The notes: generated by a model not told the origin, from the sequence alone. Shown: positions 1-6,292, numbered from the stretch's first letter. The stretch: 14,720 nucleotides of DNA from an uncultured Clostridium sp. (GCA_900555075.1 USJO01000028.1:1-14720), one strand, 5' to 3'. A program made the numbers and translations.

Positions 1-20
1 TGTTAATTAAGGTAAACAAA

Positions 21-98
21 ATTATTAAAATAGATGATGAATTTGGGACATTTTCTCATTTCTTTACTTAAGACATTATCACATTTCTTTCATAAAAA
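21..98 (+). repeat. Copy A of a dispersed repeat (likely transposable-element end)
   Basis: Positions 21-55 match 2428-2464 with only a 2-base indel. The similarity continues with the same 22-base spacing to a shared ATCACA (78-83 versus 2487-2492) and a shared TCATAAAA. Inside this copy, 47-71 and 72-96 form a tandem 25-nt repeat with 20 of 25 positions identical, each unit starting GACATT. Internally repeated ends of this type are seen in some insertion sequences, for example the IS21 family, but no transposase is visible and the family assignment is a guess. The sequence stops just upstream of the infC promoter. Confidence 0.55.
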
Positions 99-121
99 GT
101 TTGGAGATTTTTTTCCAAACT
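98..121. repeat. Inverted repeat ahead of the infC promoter
   Basis: AGTTTGGA (98-105) and TCCAAACT (114-121) form an 8-bp stem around a T-rich loop. On the minus strand the stem is followed by a T run, so it could act as a minus-strand terminator. On the plus strand it lacks a U tail. It lies directly upstream of the -35 box of infC. Confidence 0.4.
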
Positions 122-122
122 C

Positions 123-151
123 TTGACATTTATGGAATTTTGTAGTAAACT
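123..151 (+). promoter_or_regulatory. Sigma-A promoter of infC operon
   Basis: A perfect TTGACA (123-128), a 17-base spacer and TAAACT (146-151) form a strong housekeeping promoter. It would start transcription near 158 and leave a leader of about 130 bases before infC. Confidence 0.75.
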
Positions 152-157
152 ATTAAA

Positions 158-291
158 GTATTAAAGAAGAAGTTATCCACTTCTCACCTTAACTATAAAG
201 GAAAAGGTTATATACTTTTAAATAAAAAGATATATATTATGTGGATTACTTGTTCTTAAGAGCAAGTTTTTATTTTTTGGGGGTGAATCAC
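158..291 (+). promoter_or_regulatory. Structured infC leader, probably L20-type attenuation leader
   Basis: The leader contains a small hairpin (168-184, arms AGAAGT/ACTTCT), possible pairings around 186-220, and a terminator-like hairpin (248-267) followed by a T tract. In Firmicutes the infC-rpmI-rplT operon is known to be repressed by ribosomal protein L20 through premature termination in such a leader. The position and terminator fit that model. I did not verify an L20-binding mimic of 23S rRNA, so the regulator is inferred. Confidence 0.5.
248..278 (+). terminator. Attenuator-like intrinsic terminator before infC
   Basis: ACTTGTTCTT and AAGAGCAAGT (248-267) pair over 10 bp with one G-U wobble. 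The stem is followed by a T-rich run to 278 that abuts the infC ribosome binding site. Its place between promoter and first gene indicates regulated read-through rather than the end of a transcript. Confidence 0.6.
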
Positions 292-801
292 ATAAAACAA
301 GAATTACCAATTAATGAACAAATTCGTTTTAAAGAAGTTCAAGTAATTGATGAACAAGGTCAAAAAGTAGGTAAGTTACCAATTAACCAAGCATTAGACA
401 TGGCTACTTCTAAAGATTTGGATTTAGTATTAGTTTCAGGAAATAGTGATAATCCAGTTTGTAAAATAATGAACTATGGAAAACACAAATTTGAACAAGC
501 TAAAAGAGAAAAGGAATCTAGAAAGAAACAGAAAACAGTAGAATGTAAGGAGTTAAGAGTAACACCAAACATTGAAATACATGACTTTACATTCAAAGCA
601 AAAAACGCAAGAAAATTCTTATCAGATGGAAACAAAGTAAGAATAACAGTTAGATTTAGAGGTAGAGAAGTTAACTATGTAAAATCAGGTGAAGATGTAC
701 TAAACAAATTTATTGAAGAATTAAGCGACATTTCAACAGTAGAGAAGAAACCTTTCTTAGAAGGAAAAAATATGTTTATCATCTTAGCACCTAGTAAATA
801 A
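292..801 (+). CDS. infC: Translation initiation factor IF-3
   Basis: IF-3 binds the 30S subunit, prevents premature joining of the 50S subunit and checks the initiator tRNA-start codon pairing. The product from this start has 169 residues, the usual IF-3 length. It has the N-domain motif INEQIR followed by the VIDEQG segment, a lysine/arginine-rich linker (KREKESRKKQK) and the C-domain ending NMFIILAP. No ATG stands at the right place. An upstream in-frame GTG at 241 would place the attenuator hairpin inside the gene, and GTG 283 overlaps the Shine-Dalgarno sequence GGGGGTGA (279-286). ATA at 292 lies at a suitable distance, and by eye it aligns with the AUU start of Bacillus infC, six codons before INEQ. 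IF-3 genes are known to use rare start codons for autoregulation. It is the first gene of infC-rpmI-rplT, with rpmI 19 bases downstream. Family assignment is certain; the start is likely. Confidence 0.95.
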   Translation: MKQELPINEQIRFKEVQVIDEQGQKVGKLPINQALDMATSKDLDLVLVSGNSDNPVCKIMNYGKHKFEQAKREKESRKKQKTVECKELRVTPNIEIHDFTFKAKNARKFLSDGNKVRITVRFRGREVNYVKSGEDVLNKFIEELSDISTVEKKPFLEGKNMFIILAPSK

Positions 802-820
802 GATAAAGGGAGGAAAAATT

Positions 821-1024
821 ATGCCAAAACTAAAAACAAATAAGGCAGCTGCAAAAAGATATTCATATACAGCTACCGGAAAAGTAAAAAGAACAAAATC
901 AAACAGAAGACATCTTTTAGGAAACAAAACAACAAGACAAAAAAAATCAGGAAAAGTTCAAAATGCTTATGCAGATAAAACATGTGAAGCAGGAATTAAA
1001 AAGATGTTACCATATGGAAACTAA
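821..1024 (+). CDS. rpmI: 50S ribosomal protein L35 (bL35)
   Basis: L35 is a small basic protein of the large ribosomal subunit that binds 23S rRNA. The 67-residue product has the family length and the typical MPKLKTNKAAAKR start, the central RRHLLGNKTTRQKK segment and the end KKMLPYGN. A strong Shine-Dalgarno sequence (AGGGAGG, about 807-813) precedes the ATG. It lies 19 bases after infC and 19 bases before rplT, the standard operon order, and is probably controlled with them through the leader upstream of infC. Confidence 0.97.
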   Translation: MPKLKTNKAAAKRYSYTATGKVKRTKSNRRHLLGNKTTRQKKSGKVQNAYADKTCEAGIKKMLPYGN

Positions 1025-1043
1025 TTAGAAGGAGGATAATAAA

Positions 1044-1391
1044 ATGGCAAGAGTAAAATCAGCAATAGCAACAAGAAAAAAACATAAAAAAGTATTAAAA
1101 CAAGCAAAAGGATATTTTGGAGCAAAAAGTATTAGATTTAGAAATGCAAAACAAGCAGTATTAAAATCAATGTCATATGCATATGTTGGAAGAAAGGACA
1201 AAAAAAGCGATTTCAGAAAATTATGGATAACAAGAATAAATGCAGCAGCAAGACTAAACGGAACAACATATAGCAAATTAATGGCCGGATTAAAGAAAAA
1301 CAATATTACAATAAATAGAAAAATGCTAGCAGAACTAGCAGTAAACGACAGCAACGCATTTGCAGAACTAGTAAAAAAAGCAAATGCATAA
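1044..1391 (+). CDS. rplT: 50S ribosomal protein L20 (bL20)
   Basis: L20 binds 23S rRNA early in assembly of the large subunit and, in Firmicutes, represses its own operon through the leader mRNA. The 115-residue product is close to the family length and starts MARVKSAIATRKKHKKVLKQ. It has the conserved KGYFGAKS, SYAYVGRKDKK and RKLWITRINAA segments. The basic N-terminal extension, about residues 1-58, is the assembly arm. AAGGAGG (1030-1036) precedes the ATG. It is the last gene of the operon and is followed by two stem-loops, the second a good terminator. Confidence 0.97.
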   Translation: MARVKSAIATRKKHKKVLKQAKGYFGAKSIRFRNAKQAVLKSMSYAYVGRKDKKSDFRKLWITRINAAARLNGTTYSKLMAGLKKNNITINRKMLAELAVNDSNAFAELVKKANA

Positions 1392-1403
1392 TACAATAAA
1401 AAA

Positions 1404-1421
1404 CGTTTCTAAGAAGAAACG
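1404..1421 (+). other. Stem-loop after rplT
   Basis: CGTTTCT (1404-1410) and AGAAACG (1415-1421) form a perfect 7-bp stem with loop AAGA. It has no U tail of its own and sits directly before the terminator hairpin. It may protect the 3' end of the mRNA. Confidence 0.5.
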
Positions 1422-1423
1422 CC

Positions 1424-1473
1424 AGAGCGTTGACAAAGTTAAAAAACTTTCGGCAACACTCTTTCTTTTTTTG
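1424..1473 (+). terminator. Intrinsic terminator of the infC-rpmI-rplT operon
   Basis: A long stem is built from AGAG/CTCT, GTTG/CAAC and AAAGTT/AACTTT with an AAAA loop (1441-1444), broken by one mismatch and a small internal loop. A T-rich run (1462-1473) follows. Its place 33 bases after rplT fits operon termination. Confidence 0.8.
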
Positions 1474-1547
1474 TTATGCCGTGTTTTAAACATAACTGTA
1501 AGGATACAGAAAATAAAAAATAAAAATACAAAAATATTCAAAATCTC

Positions 1548-1576
1548 TTTACAAAATTCGAAATAATATATATAAT
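1548..1576 (+). promoter_or_regulatory. Sigma-A promoter of tdk
   Basis: TTTACA (1548-1553), 17 bases and a perfect TATAAT (1571-1576) lie 37 bases upstream of the tdk start codon, in an otherwise gene-free stretch after the rplT terminator. Confidence 0.7.
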
Positions 1577-1613
1577 AATCATAGCAATTTTTAGAATAGG
1601 GGTTGGACTAAAA

Positions 1614-2159
1614 ATGGGAGATATTAATGTATTTACAGGACCAATGAAATGTGGAAAAACACAAAAGATATTAGATGAAGCACAGAGACAGCAAATAGCA
1701 GGAAAAGACGTAAAAGTATTTAAACCAAAACTAGATGATAGATTCTCTAACCAAGAAGTAGTAAGTAGAAAAGGCTATAAACTGAGTGCTATTGCAATAA
1801 ACAATGTTGATGAAATAAAACAATATGATGCGGATGTTTATGTAATAGACGAATTCCAATTCCTAAAAGGAGATTTAGCAGAGCTTAATAGACTAGCTCA
1901 AAAGGGAAAAAAATTTTATATATCAGGTTTAAACTTAACATCAGAAAGAAAACCTTTTGGAAAAATGGGAGACCTACTATGTATGGCAGATAATGTTCAA
2001 ATGCTTACAGCTGTATGCGAAAACTGCCACAGCGATAATGCAATATATACTTATTTCAAGGGAGAAAATAAAACAGGAGATGTATTAGTTGGAGACAATT
2101 GTTATATGCCTTTATGTAGGAAGTGCTATGAAAAATTGATAAAAGAAAACAAAAATTAA
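1614..2159 (+). CDS. tdk: Thymidine kinase, type II (TK1-like)
   Basis: The enzyme phosphorylates thymidine with ATP to give dTMP in the cytoplasmic pyrimidine salvage pathway. The 181-residue product has the P-loop GPMKCGKT (9-16) and the acidic VIDEFQF motif (77-83), with the DE pair that binds Mg and acts as base. It has GLNLTSERKPFG (105-116), matching the lasso region, and four zinc-ligand cysteines C135, C138, C168 and C171 in CENC and CRKC pairs. The P-loop has Cys13 where the family usually has Ser, a mild variation. The upstream AGGGGTTGG (about 1597-1605) is a weak ribosome binding site. The gene stands alone between its own promoter and a compact terminator, so it is probably monocistronic. 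Confidence 0.93.
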   Translation: MGDINVFTGPMKCGKTQKILDEAQRQQIAGKDVKVFKPKLDDRFSNQEVVSRKGYKLSAIAINNVDEIKQYDADVYVIDEFQFLKGDLAELNRLAQKGKKFYISGLNLTSERKPFGKMGDLLCMADNVQMLTAVCENCHSDNAIYTYFKGENKTGDVLVGDNCYMPLCRKCYEKLIKENKN

Positions 2160-2182
2160 AAAAAGTCCGAGAGGACTTTTTA
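2160..2182 (+). terminator. Intrinsic terminator of tdk
   Basis: AAAAGTCC (2161-2168) and GGACTTTT (2173-2180) form a perfect 8-bp stem with a GAGA loop, immediately after the tdk stop codon. The 3' arm supplies the T run. Confidence 0.85.
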
Positions 2183-2186
2183 AGTT

Positions 2187-2488
2187 ATAAAATTCCACTA
2201 ATAGGTGTCAATATTTTGGGAAAATGTCCTAAAAATTTTTAAACATAAGCGGAAAAATAATCTCGCTTTTTTGCCCTTATGCCGGGCAGGCATTTTCTTT
2301 CTTTTATGAAAAAGAAAGAAAACAAAGAAACCAGGAGAAAAATTTATGTGTACATATGCTTTTGATGTGCTTTTGCCATTTGTAGCTTGAACGAAGATAA
2401 TTTCCAAGGATGTGTCAAAGGTAAAAAATTATTAAAATATAGATGATGAATTTGGGACATTTTCCTAAAATAAACAATGGAATTTTAT
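2187..2488. mobile_element. Putative 300-bp inverted-repeat element (MITE-like), non-coding
   Basis: The two ends are imperfect inverted repeats. ATAAAATTCCA (2187-2197) is the exact complement of TGGAATTTTAT (2478-2488). Positions 2212-2230 pair with 2454-2472 at 17 of 19 positions, around the core GGAAAATGTCC / GGACATTTTCC. The interior has no convincing gene but holds a perfect 13-bp hairpin at 2293-2322 and a smaller GC-rich one near 2279-2293. Its right end is also found at the window start. Inverted ends, no transposase and a second partial copy suggest a non-autonomous transposable element. Copy number elsewhere in the genome cannot be seen here, and no clear target-site duplication was found. 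Confidence 0.45.
2293..2322. repeat. Perfect 13-bp hairpin within the inverted-repeat element
   Basis: TTTTCTTTCTTTT (2293-2305) is the exact complement of 2310-2322, with an ATGA loop. The arms are pure pyrimidine/purine and no U tail follows on either strand, so it does not read as a normal terminator. Confidence 0.6.
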
Positions 2489-2508
2489 CACAAAATAATC
2501 ATAAAAAA
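2428..2508 (+). repeat. Copy B of the dispersed repeat (right end of the element)
   Basis: Positions 2428-2464 repeat 21-55 almost exactly. The similarity resumes at 2487-2508 in the same register as 78-98. As at the window start, the copy ends shortly before a TTGACA-type promoter, here that of cca. Confidence 0.6.
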
Positions 2509-2544
2509 ATAAAACAAACATAGCTTATTTTTTTTATTCAAGTA

Positions 2545-2573
2545 TTGACATTTGGGGATATTAGAGATAAAAT
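2545..2573 (+). promoter_or_regulatory. Sigma-A promoter of the cca-aspS operon
   Basis: TTGACA (2545-2550), 17 bases and TAAAAT (2568-2573) lie 26 bases upstream of the cca start codon. No other strong promoter was seen before aspS, so cca, the nucleotidyltransferase gene and aspS may be co-transcribed. Confidence 0.7.
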
Positions 2574-2599
2574 AAAATGTAATATTTTTAGGAGGAAAA

Positions 2600-3850
2600 A
2601 TGGAAATAGAAAAAATAGCAAAAAAAATCAAACAAAATGGTGGTAACACCTATTTGGTAGGCGGTGCTGTACGTGATGCTATTTTAAATAAACCCATTAA
2701 AGATGAAGACTATTGCATAACTGGCTTTACTTTTGAAAAATTTCTAAATTTATTTCCAATGGCTAGAGTAAGGGGAAAATCTTTTGAAGTTTTTGATTTA
2801 GACGGAAAAGAATTTGCACTAGCAAGAAAAGAAATAAAGGTTGGAAAAGGACATAAAGAATTTACAATTGAAACAAATGAAGATATTTCAATAGAAGAAG
2901 ATTTGAAAAGAAGAGATATAACAATTAATTCAATTGCACAAGACGTTTTAACAAAAGAAATAATAGACCCTTTTGGAGGAAGAGAAGATTTAGAAAATAA
3001 AGTTATTAGAGCAACTAGCTCAAGATTTAGTGAAGACCCTTTAAGAGTTTATAGAGTGGCAAGAATAGCAGCAGTTCTAGATTTTACAGTATCTAGAAAA
3101 ACATTAAATATGATGAACAAGTTGAAAGAAGAATTACCAACATTATCAAAAGAAAGAATTTTTACAGAATTTAGAAAAGCATTAGAAGCAGACAAACCAT
3201 CAATATTTTTTGATGTATTAAAAGAAGCAGAAGTATTAGATGTTCATTTTAAAGAAGTGTATGATTTAATAGGAGCAATACAACCAATTAAATATCACCC
3301 GGAAGGAGATAGCTATAATCATACAATGCTTGCACTTGATAATAGTGCTAAAATAACCAAAGATGTTAAAATTAGATTTTGTACATTAGTACATGATTTA
3401 GGAAAAGGAAGAACACCAAAGGAAATGTATCCACATCATTATAACCATGAACAAAGAGGAGTTGAGCCTTTAAGGCTTTTATGCAAAACATTAGGAACTC
3501 CAAATGAATGGAAAAAGATGGGGCTAACAGCTGTTTTAGAACACATGAAAGGTGGAATTTTTAATCAAATGACAATCGCCAAAAAAGTAAGCTTTATAGA
3601 AAAAATAGACAAATCAGCATTAGGCTTAAAAGGCTTACAAATGGTAGTGTATTCAGATAGAAGTAGAAGCTTTGAAAATGATAAAAACGAAATCAAAGAT
3701 AAACAATATGATTTCTATTCAATAGGAACAAAAATGCTAAAAGCTATTGATGGAGAATACATTATAAATAAATACAACATAAAACCAGGCATTGAGTTTG
3801 GAAGAAAACTTCATGAAGAAAGAATAAAGTGGTTAAAAAATAATATTTAA
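2600..3850 (+). CDS. cca: Multifunctional CCA-adding tRNA nucleotidyltransferase with HD domain
   Basis: The enzyme adds or repairs the 3' CCA end of tRNAs without a template, using CTP and ATP. The 416-residue product has GGAVRD (21-26), the metal-binding DED (35-37), RRDITINSIA (104-113), DPFGGREDL (123-131) and EDPLRVYRVARIAA (145-158). The C-terminal half has an HD phosphohydrolase domain with HPEGDSYNH (233-241) and the HD pair in VHDLGKG (264-270). By eye this order and wording match E. coli Cca (about 412 residues) better than Bacillus Cca, which lacks the HD domain. In E. coli the HD domain gives phosphatase and phosphodiesterase activities; that it does so here is inferred. AGGAGG (2591-2596) precedes the ATG. 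The next gene starts 15 bases downstream. Confidence 0.93.
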   Translation: MEIEKIAKKIKQNGGNTYLVGGAVRDAILNKPIKDEDYCITGFTFEKFLNLFPMARVRGKSFEVFDLDGKEFALARKEIKVGKGHKEFTIETNEDISIEEDLKRRDITINSIAQDVLTKEIIDPFGGREDLENKVIRATSSRFSEDPLRVYRVARIAAVLDFTVSRKTLNMMNKLKEELPTLSKERIFTEFRKALEADKPSIFFDVLKEAEVLDVHFKEVYDLIGAIQPIKYHPEGDSYNHTMLALDNSAKITKDVKIRFCTLVHDLGKGRTPKEMYPHHYNHEQRGVEPLRLLCKTLGTPNEWKKMGLTAVLEHMKGGIFNQMTIAKKVSFIEKIDKSALGLKGLQMVVYSDRSRSFENDKNEIKDKQYDFYSIGTKMLKAIDGEYIINKYNIKPGIEFGRKLHEERIKWLKNNI

Positions 3851-3853
3851 ATA

Positions 3854-3873
3854 GGGGGCATATTTATGAACGA
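3854..3873 (+). repeat. 20-nt direct repeat, copy 1 (start region of the MNT gene)
   Basis: GGGGGCATATTTATGAACGA occurs here and again, identical, at 4326-4345, where it forms the ribosome binding site and first codons of aspS. A TTTAAA-like stretch precedes both copies. The two copies frame the MNT/HEPN segment exactly. Confidence 0.9.
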
Positions 3874-4174
3874 CAATGTTAAGAAAATCATTCTTGATAC
3901 TATAAAAAAATATAATTATAGTTCCATAATATTGTTTGGCTCAAGAGCTAGAAACGATTATAAAGATAATAGTGACTATGACTTACTACTTGTTGTTCAA
4001 GATGTGTTATCTGTGCAAGAGATGAGAAAAATGCAAGTGAGTATTCGAAAAGAGTTAGCTTTGCAGGGAATAGATGCAGACGTTATTGTTAAAACAAAGC
4101 ATATTGTAGAAGAATATAGAACAAGAAAAGGCAATATTATATATAATGCATTGAAGGAAGGTGTTGTTCTATGA
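3866..4174 (+). CDS. MNT-type minimal nucleotidyltransferase (HEPN-MNT antitoxin family)
   Basis: The 102-residue protein is a minimal DNA polymerase beta-like nucleotidyltransferase. It shows the core LFGSRARNDYKDNSDYDLLLV, with G25-S26 of the glycine-serine motif, metal ligands D37 and D39 in SDYD, and a third acidic residue, probably D72, in IDADVIV. In HEPN-MNT toxin-antitoxin pairs such as MntA-HepT, this enzyme neutralises the HEPN ribonuclease by adding AMP to it. Here the gene is intact but the partner that normally follows survives only as a fragment overlapping its stop codon. The start ATG 3866 has GGGGG 7 bases upstream, inside a 20-nt repeat shared with aspS. It lies between cca and aspS and is probably co-transcribed with them. 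Whether it still acts on any target is unknown. Confidence 0.85.
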   Translation: MNDNVKKIILDTIKKYNYSSIILFGSRARNDYKDNSDYDLLLVVQDVLSVQEMRKMQVSIRKELALQGIDADVIVKTKHIVEEYRTRKGNIIYNALKEGVVL

Positions 4175-4318
4175 GTGATAGACTCACTGACAGACTATGC
4201 TGTAGATTTAAGATATCCTGATACAATGTACGTTCCAACAATAGAAGAAACTAAGGAAGCAGTTGAATTAATGAACAAAATAATTAAAGATGTAAAAAAC
4301 ACATTGAATGTTTTATAA
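4171..4318 (+). pseudogene. Remnant of HEPN-domain toxin gene (C-terminal part, 5' part deleted)
   Basis: An ATG at 4171 overlaps the MNT stop codon as ATGA, as expected for a HEPN partner, but this frame stops after 16 codons. In the next frame, 4175-4318 reads a 47-codon tail with IDSLTDYAVDLRYPD followed by an amphipathic helix (EETKEAVELMNKIIKDVKNTL). This matches the end of HEPN-domain proteins (PF05168-like, usual length about 120-140 residues). Roughly 80 residues, including most of the helical bundle, are missing and the reading frame is shifted, so no working toxin is expected. The deletion junction lies near 4175-4185. Confidence 0.7.
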
Positions 4319-4325
4319 TTTTAAA

Positions 4326-4345
4326 GGGGGCATATTTATGAACGA
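4326..4345 (+). repeat. 20-nt direct repeat, copy 2 (aspS translation start)
   Basis: This copy is identical to 3854-3873. It comprises the GGGGG ribosome binding site, the spacer, the start codon and the first codons of aspS. Recombination between the copies would remove 472 bases, the whole MNT/HEPN module, and leave one intact start region. Confidence 0.9.
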
Positions 4346-6101
4346 GTACAGAACTCACACTTGTGGCGAATTAAGAATGGCAAACGTAGGACAAACTGTT
4401 AAACTAGCAGGTTGGGTACAAAGAATTAGAAACTTAGGAGCAATGAAATTTATTGATTTAAGAGATCAATTTGGAATTACACAAATAATAATAGGTGACG
4501 ATAGCAACTTACATGAAGAGGCTGAAAACCTTGTAACAGAATGTGTAATATCAGTAGAAGGTGTTGTTTCAGAAAGAAGCAATAAAAACAGTAAAATATC
4601 CACAGGAGATATTGAATTGCAAGCAACAAAAATAACAATGCTTGGCAAATGCAAAAGTGTGCTTCCATTTGAAGTAAACTCAGAAAAAATTGACATATCT
4701 TCAGTTAGAGAAGATTTGAGATTAGAATACAGATACTTAGATTTAAGAAATGAAAAAATACATAATAACATTTTGCTACGTTCAAAAATAATGAAATTTG
4801 TAAGAGATAAAATGGACGAACTAGGCTTTACGGAAATACAAACACCAATTTTAGCAAATTCATCACCAGAAGGAGCAAGAGACTTTTTAGTACCAAGCAG
4901 ACTACATCCGGGAGAGTTTTATGCACTTCCACAAGCACCACAACAATTTAAACAACTATTAATGGTATCAGGATTCAATAGATATTTTCAAATAGCACCA
5001 TGTTTTAGAGACGAAGACCCAAGAGCAGATAGAGCACCAGGAGAATTCTATCAAATAGACTTCGAAATGTCATTTGCCACACAAGAAGATGTATTTGGAG
5101 TTTTAGAAGAGCTTTTCACATCAACCTTTAAACATTTTACAAGCAAAAAGGTAGATGAAGGACCATTTAGAAGAATACCATATAAAGAAGCAATGGAAAC
5201 ATATGGAACAGACAAACCAGACCTAAGAAATCCACTTATAATTCAAGACGTAACAGAAATATTCAAAAACACAGAATTTAATGGATTTAAAGGTAAAACA
5301 ATAAAGGCAATAGTAGTGCCAAATGGAGCAGAACAAGGAAGAAAGTTTTTTGATAATATGACTACATTTGCAATAGATGAATTAGGAGCTAAAGGATTAG
5401 CATGGGCAAAATTTGACAATGAAAACAACGTATCTGGAGGAATTGCAAAATTCATAACAGACGAAGTAAAAGAAAAATTATTAAAAATGGGCGTAAAACA
5501 AAATGACAGCATCTTCTTCCTAGCAGACGACCTTGAAAAAGCACAAAAAATGGCTGGAAGTTTAAGAATAGAATTAGGAAATAAACTAGATTTATTAGAA
5601 AAAGACACCTATAGATTCTGCTTAATAGTAGACTTTCCAATGTACGAATTATCAGAAGAAGGAAAAATAGACTTCAACCACAATCCATTCTCAATGCCAC
5701 AGGGAGGAATGGAAGCACTATTAACAAAAGACCCATTAGAAATATTGGCATACCAATATGACGTGGTATGCAACGGATACGAAGTAGCATCAGGAGCAGT
5801 AAGAAACCATAATCCAGAAATAATGGTAAAAGCATTTGAAATAGCAGGCTATCCAGAAGAAGAAGTAGAAAAAAGATTTGGAGCACTATACAATGCATTC
5901 CAGTATGGAACACCACCACACGCAGGAGCAGCACCAGGGTTTGATAGAATGGTAATGCTAATAGCAGACGAGCCAAACATACGTGAAGTAATAGCATTCC
6001 CAAAAAACAAAAAAGCACAAGATGCATTAATGGGAGCACCAAGCAAAGTTACAGAACAACAATTGAAGGATATACATATAAAAATAGTAAACAAAGAATA
6101 A
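4338..6101 (+). CDS. aspS: Aspartyl-tRNA synthetase
   Basis: This class II synthetase charges tRNA-Asp with aspartate. The 587-residue product has the bacterial domain order: an N-terminal OB-fold anticodon-binding domain (about 1-110), then a catalytic core with SSPEGARDFLVPSR (175-188), LPQAPQQFKQLL (198-209) and FRDEDPRADR (223-232, motif 2). A bacterial GAD insertion follows (roughly 285-410), and then motif 3 in GAAPGFDRMVML. L33 and K83 align by eye with residues reported for tRNA-Asp-specific rather than non-discriminating enzymes; this is tentative. An upstream ATG at 4308 is in frame, but it lies inside the HEPN remnant and lacks a ribosome binding site. ATG 4338 has GGGGG at 4326-4330 and gives the usual MNEYRTHTCGEL start. 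It is last in the cca operon and a terminator follows at 6163. Confidence 0.96.
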   Translation: MNEYRTHTCGELRMANVGQTVKLAGWVQRIRNLGAMKFIDLRDQFGITQIIIGDDSNLHEEAENLVTECVISVEGVVSERSNKNSKISTGDIELQATKITMLGKCKSVLPFEVNSEKIDISSVREDLRLEYRYLDLRNEKIHNNILLRSKIMKFVRDKMDELGFTEIQTPILANSSPEGARDFLVPSRLHPGEFYALPQAPQQFKQLLMVSGFNRYFQIAPCFRDEDPRADRAPGEFYQIDFEMSFATQEDVFGVLEELFTSTFKHFTSKKVDEGPFRRIPYKEAMETYGTDKPDLRNPLIIQDVTEIFKNTEFNGFKGKTIKAIVVPNGAEQGRKFFDNMTTFAIDELGAKGLAWAKFDNENNVSGGIAKFITDEVKEKLLKMGVKQNDSIFFLADDLEKAQKMAGSLRIELGNKLDLLEKDTYRFCLIVDFPMYELSEEGKIDFNHNPFSMPQGGMEALLTKDPLEILAYQYDVVCNGYEVASGAVRNHNPEIMVKAFEIAGYPEEEVEKRFGALYNAFQYGTPPHAGAAPGFDRMVMLIADEPNIREVIAFPKNKKAQDALMGAPSKVTEQQLKDIHIKIVNKE

Positions 6102-6162
6102 ACTAAACTGCTAATAAAAATTTTAATTACTGACAGAAAGGTAACAAAATTTGGAAAGTAGG

Positions 6163-6190
6163 GGCAGACACACGAGGGTCTGTCTTTCTT
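6163..6190 (+). terminator. Intrinsic terminator after aspS
   Basis: GGCAGAC (6163-6169) and GTCTGTC (6178-6184) form a 7-bp stem with one G-U pair, followed by TTTCTT. It lies about 60 bases after the aspS stop codon. Confidence 0.7.
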
Positions 6191-6235
6191 AATGACAAAG
6201 AACCAATAAAAAGGAAAAATCCTACTTTATGTTTA

Positions 6236-6263
6236 ACTTTATATTTATATAAATCATATTATA
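6236..6263 (+). promoter_or_regulatory. Sigma-K-like promoter of spoVFB
   Basis: AC (6236-6237), a 17-base spacer and CATATTATA (6255-6263) match the sigma-K pattern AC-N16/17-CATANNNTA. A sigma-A TATAAT at 6260-6265 overlaps it but lacks a good -35 box. The gene it precedes belongs to the mother-cell sigma-K regulon in Bacillus, which supports the call. Confidence 0.55.
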
Positions 6264-6292
6264 ATATATAAGACTGTTTTAGGAGGAATTCT

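Noticed and set aside
1473..1496. GTTATG/CATAAC inverted repeat after the rplT terminator
   Set aside because: A 6-bp stem with a 12-base loop in AT-rich DNA is within chance; no function can be supported.
1384..1566. 60-codon plus-strand reading frame overlapping the end of rplT
   Set aside because: It runs through the two hairpins and the operon terminator, has no ribosome binding site and encodes low-complexity lysine-rich sequence.
2198..2407. 69-codon minus-strand reading frame within the inverted-repeat element
   Set aside because: It spans the 13-bp hairpin and one inverted end, has no ribosome binding site on the minus strand and looks like translated repeat DNA.
4308..4337. Upstream in-frame ATG for aspS
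   Set aside because: It lies in the HEPN remnant without a ribosome binding site; ATG 4338 has one and gives the family N terminus.
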